Positions 62,882 to 64,000 of a DNA stretch of 64,000 nt are shown in pieces. A program made the position numbers and the translations under genes. The stretch's first letter is position 1; every line of letters starts with the position of its first letter. Source of the stretch: Simplicispira lacusdiani (GTDB taxonomy: Bacteria > Pseudomonadota > Gammaproteobacteria > Burkholderiales > Burkholderiaceae_C); assembly GCF_003604195.1 (NCBI RefSeq), contig NZ_QXGR01000007.1:149203-213202 (forward strand), in the 5' to 3' direction. Under the pieces are notes generated by a model that did not search any database, was not told where the DNA came from, and saw nothing but the letters and a program-made list of their open reading frames with translations.

Positions 62882-63877
62882 TCAGTCGAGGCTGGCGCCC
62901 GATTCCTTGACCACCTTGCCCCACTTCTGGGTTTCCTTCTGGATGAAGTCGGCGAACTGGGCCGGCGTCTCGTTAGCCGGCTCGCCGCCCTGGTCGTCGA
63001 TCTTCTTCTTCACCTCGGCGTTGGCCAGCACCTTGGACAGGGCCGCGCTGATCTTGGCCAGCACCGGCGCAGGCGTGGCCGCCGGGGCGAACATGCCGAA
63101 CCACGACGTGGCCTCGTAACCAGGAACGCCCGCCTCGGCGATGGTAGGCACATCGGGCAGGTCGGCCGAGCGCTTGGCGGTGGAGATGGCGATGGCGCGC
63201 AGCTTGCCGCTGCGCACATGCGGGATCACCGAGGGCAGGTTGTCGAACATGATCGAGATCTGGCCGCCCAGCAGGTCGCTCACGGCGGGCGCGCTGCCCT
63301 TGTAGGGGACATGCACCATGTCCACCTTGGCCATGCTCTTGAACAGCTCGCCCGACAGGTGGGGCGACGCGCCGTTGCCCGGCGAGCCGAAGTTGATCTT
63401 GCCGGGGTTGGCCTTGGCATAGGCGATCATTTCCTGCACCGTCTTGAACGGCTGCGAGGGGTGCGCCACGAGCAGGTTGGGCACCATGGCCACGCGCGTG
63501 AGCGGGGCGAAGTCCTTGATCGGATCGTAGGGCAGCTTCTTGTAGAGCGAGGCATTGATGGCATGCGTGCCCACCGTGCCCATGAACAGGGTGTGGCCGT
63601 CGGCCGGTGCCTTGGCCGCGAATGCGGCGCCGATGTTGCCCCCCGCGCCGGCCTTGTTCTCCACCACCACGGGCTGGCCCAGCTCCGTCGACAGATACTG
63701 CCCCACCAGGCGCGCCAGGATGTCGGTGGTGCCGCCTGCGGCGAACGGGACGACGATGGTGATGGGCTTGGTGGGGTAGTTCTGTGCGCTGGCGGCCAAA
63801 GGCAGTGCGGCGGCAGCCGCCGCCAGGGCGATGGTGCTCAAAACAGAACGGCGGGTGGTACGGGTGAAATCAGACAT
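62882..63877 (-). CDS. Tripartite tricarboxylate transporter substrate-binding protein (Bug family)
   Basis: A 331-residue periplasmic binding protein with a twin-arginine-like signal (TRRSVLSTIALAAAAAALPLAASAQ). PITIVVPFAAGGTTDILARLVG, VVVENKAGAGGNIGAAFAAKA and PVKYKGSAPA-like VHVPYKGSAPAVSDLLGG are the Bug signatures. It lies beside a thiolase gene, so its ligand could be an acid degraded via CoA, but this is weak. The start at MSDFTRTT is preferred over a TTG 18 bp upstream. Confidence 0.94.
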   Translation of the reverse strand: MSDFTRTTRRSVLSTIALAAAAAALPLAASAQNYPTKPITIVVPFAAGGTTDILARLVGQYLSTELGQPVVVENKAGAGGNIGAAFAAKAPADGHTLFMGTVGTHAINASLYKKLPYDPIKDFAPLTRVAMVPNLLVAHPSQPFKTVQEMIAYAKANPGKINFGSPGNGASPHLSGELFKSMAKVDMVHVPYKGSAPAVSDLLGGQISIMFDNLPSVIPHVRSGKLRAIAISTAKRSADLPDVPTIAEAGVPGYEATSWFGMFAPAATPAPVLAKISAALSKVLANAEVKKKIDDQGGEPANETPAQFADFIQKETQKWGKVVKESGASLD

Positions 63878-63931
63878 GGTGTTTCCTGGGTTCAAGGGTG
63901 GAAGTCGGTGGTGTATTCAGACCGGCAGCGC

Positions 63932-64000
63932 TCACACGCGCTCCAGGATGACGGCGATGCCCTGCCCCACGCCAATGCACATCGTGCACAGCGCGTAGCG
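63932..64000 (-). CDS. Acetyl-CoA acetyltransferase (thiolase), C-terminal end only
   Basis: Only the last 22 residues are in the window: RYALCTMCIGVGQGIAVILERV, followed by stop. The CxGxGxG pattern (CIGVGQG) is the C-terminal active-site loop of thiolases, with the second catalytic Cys. The rest of the gene lies beyond position 64000. It is 54 bp upstream of the Bug gene start. Confidence 0.85.
   Translation of the reverse strand, partial: RYALCTMCIGVGQGIAVILERV

Overview
The window is chromosomal DNA from a high-GC betaproteobacterium, most likely a Comamonadaceae member (Acidovorax, Alicycliphilus, Diaphorobacter or a relative). The evidence is the gene content and order (rsmD, M16 protease pair and ftsY; a cox cluster carrying DUF2970 and DUF2909 genes; DUF3460; Bug-type binding proteins) and the dispersed short repeats. 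The species cannot be fixed from sequence alone. Most of the window is housekeeping DNA. I saw no prophage, insertion sequence, CRISPR array, rRNA or tRNA.

Layout. 1-899 is the 3' end of metG. 971-1636 is a large imperfect palindrome with no believable gene. 1712-9780 is a catabolic cluster: a TPP-dependent decarboxylase-like enzyme, an FMN 2-hydroxy-acid dehydrogenase, a BASS transporter, an aldehyde dehydrogenase and an FAD dehydrogenase on the minus strand, with a divergent AraC-type regulator. The enzyme types match the steps of mandelate breakdown (hydroxy acid to keto acid to aldehyde to acid). 9701-15779 holds a SulP transporter, a lipoprotein, DUF3460, scpA, nadB, panD and a tautomerase. 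15876-18191 is a REC-TPR response regulator with a soluble histidine kinase. 18285-25235 carries fused pabBC, nadA, nadC, panB, panC, an unknown gene and rluE. 25241-29921 carries gpsA, secB, grxC, a rhodanese, gpmA and a C-terminal processing protease. 29994-33831 has a MoeB/ThiF-like enzyme, a three-gene two-component cluster and a BON lipoprotein. 33902-40647 has a zinc peptidase, coaD, rsmD, two M16 proteases and ftsY. 40722-47095 has a GGDEF/EAL protein, an EF-hand-like protein, cutA, rpoH and a Bug protein. 47134-56335 is the aa3-type cytochrome oxidase structural and assembly cluster (ctaC, ctaD, a 36-residue small protein, ctaG, DUF2970, ctaE, SURF1, a Sco-like protein, ctaA, ctaB, sco). 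The rest has a methyltransferase, comF, trmL, a LysR regulator, a MaoC protein, a ParA protein, a LysE exporter, a hemerythrin protein, a second Bug protein and the last codons of a thiolase.

How the genes work together. NAD synthesis (nadB, nadA, nadC) and pantothenate/CoA synthesis (panD, panB, panC, coaD) are spread over several nearby loci rather than single operons. The cox cluster contains structural subunits, heme A synthesis, and copper delivery or assembly factors.

Most notable observations: a near-perfect CIRCE (HrcA operator) just upstream of rpoH; the uncharacterised hydroxy-acid degradation cluster; a dispersed repeat (about 13 copies) that in two places has become the signal-peptide coding region of a gene, in a third carries the gpsA start codon, and in a fourth forms a terminator; a 30-unit hexanucleotide repeat inside ftsY; and a second membrane-anchored CxxxC protein in the cox cluster.
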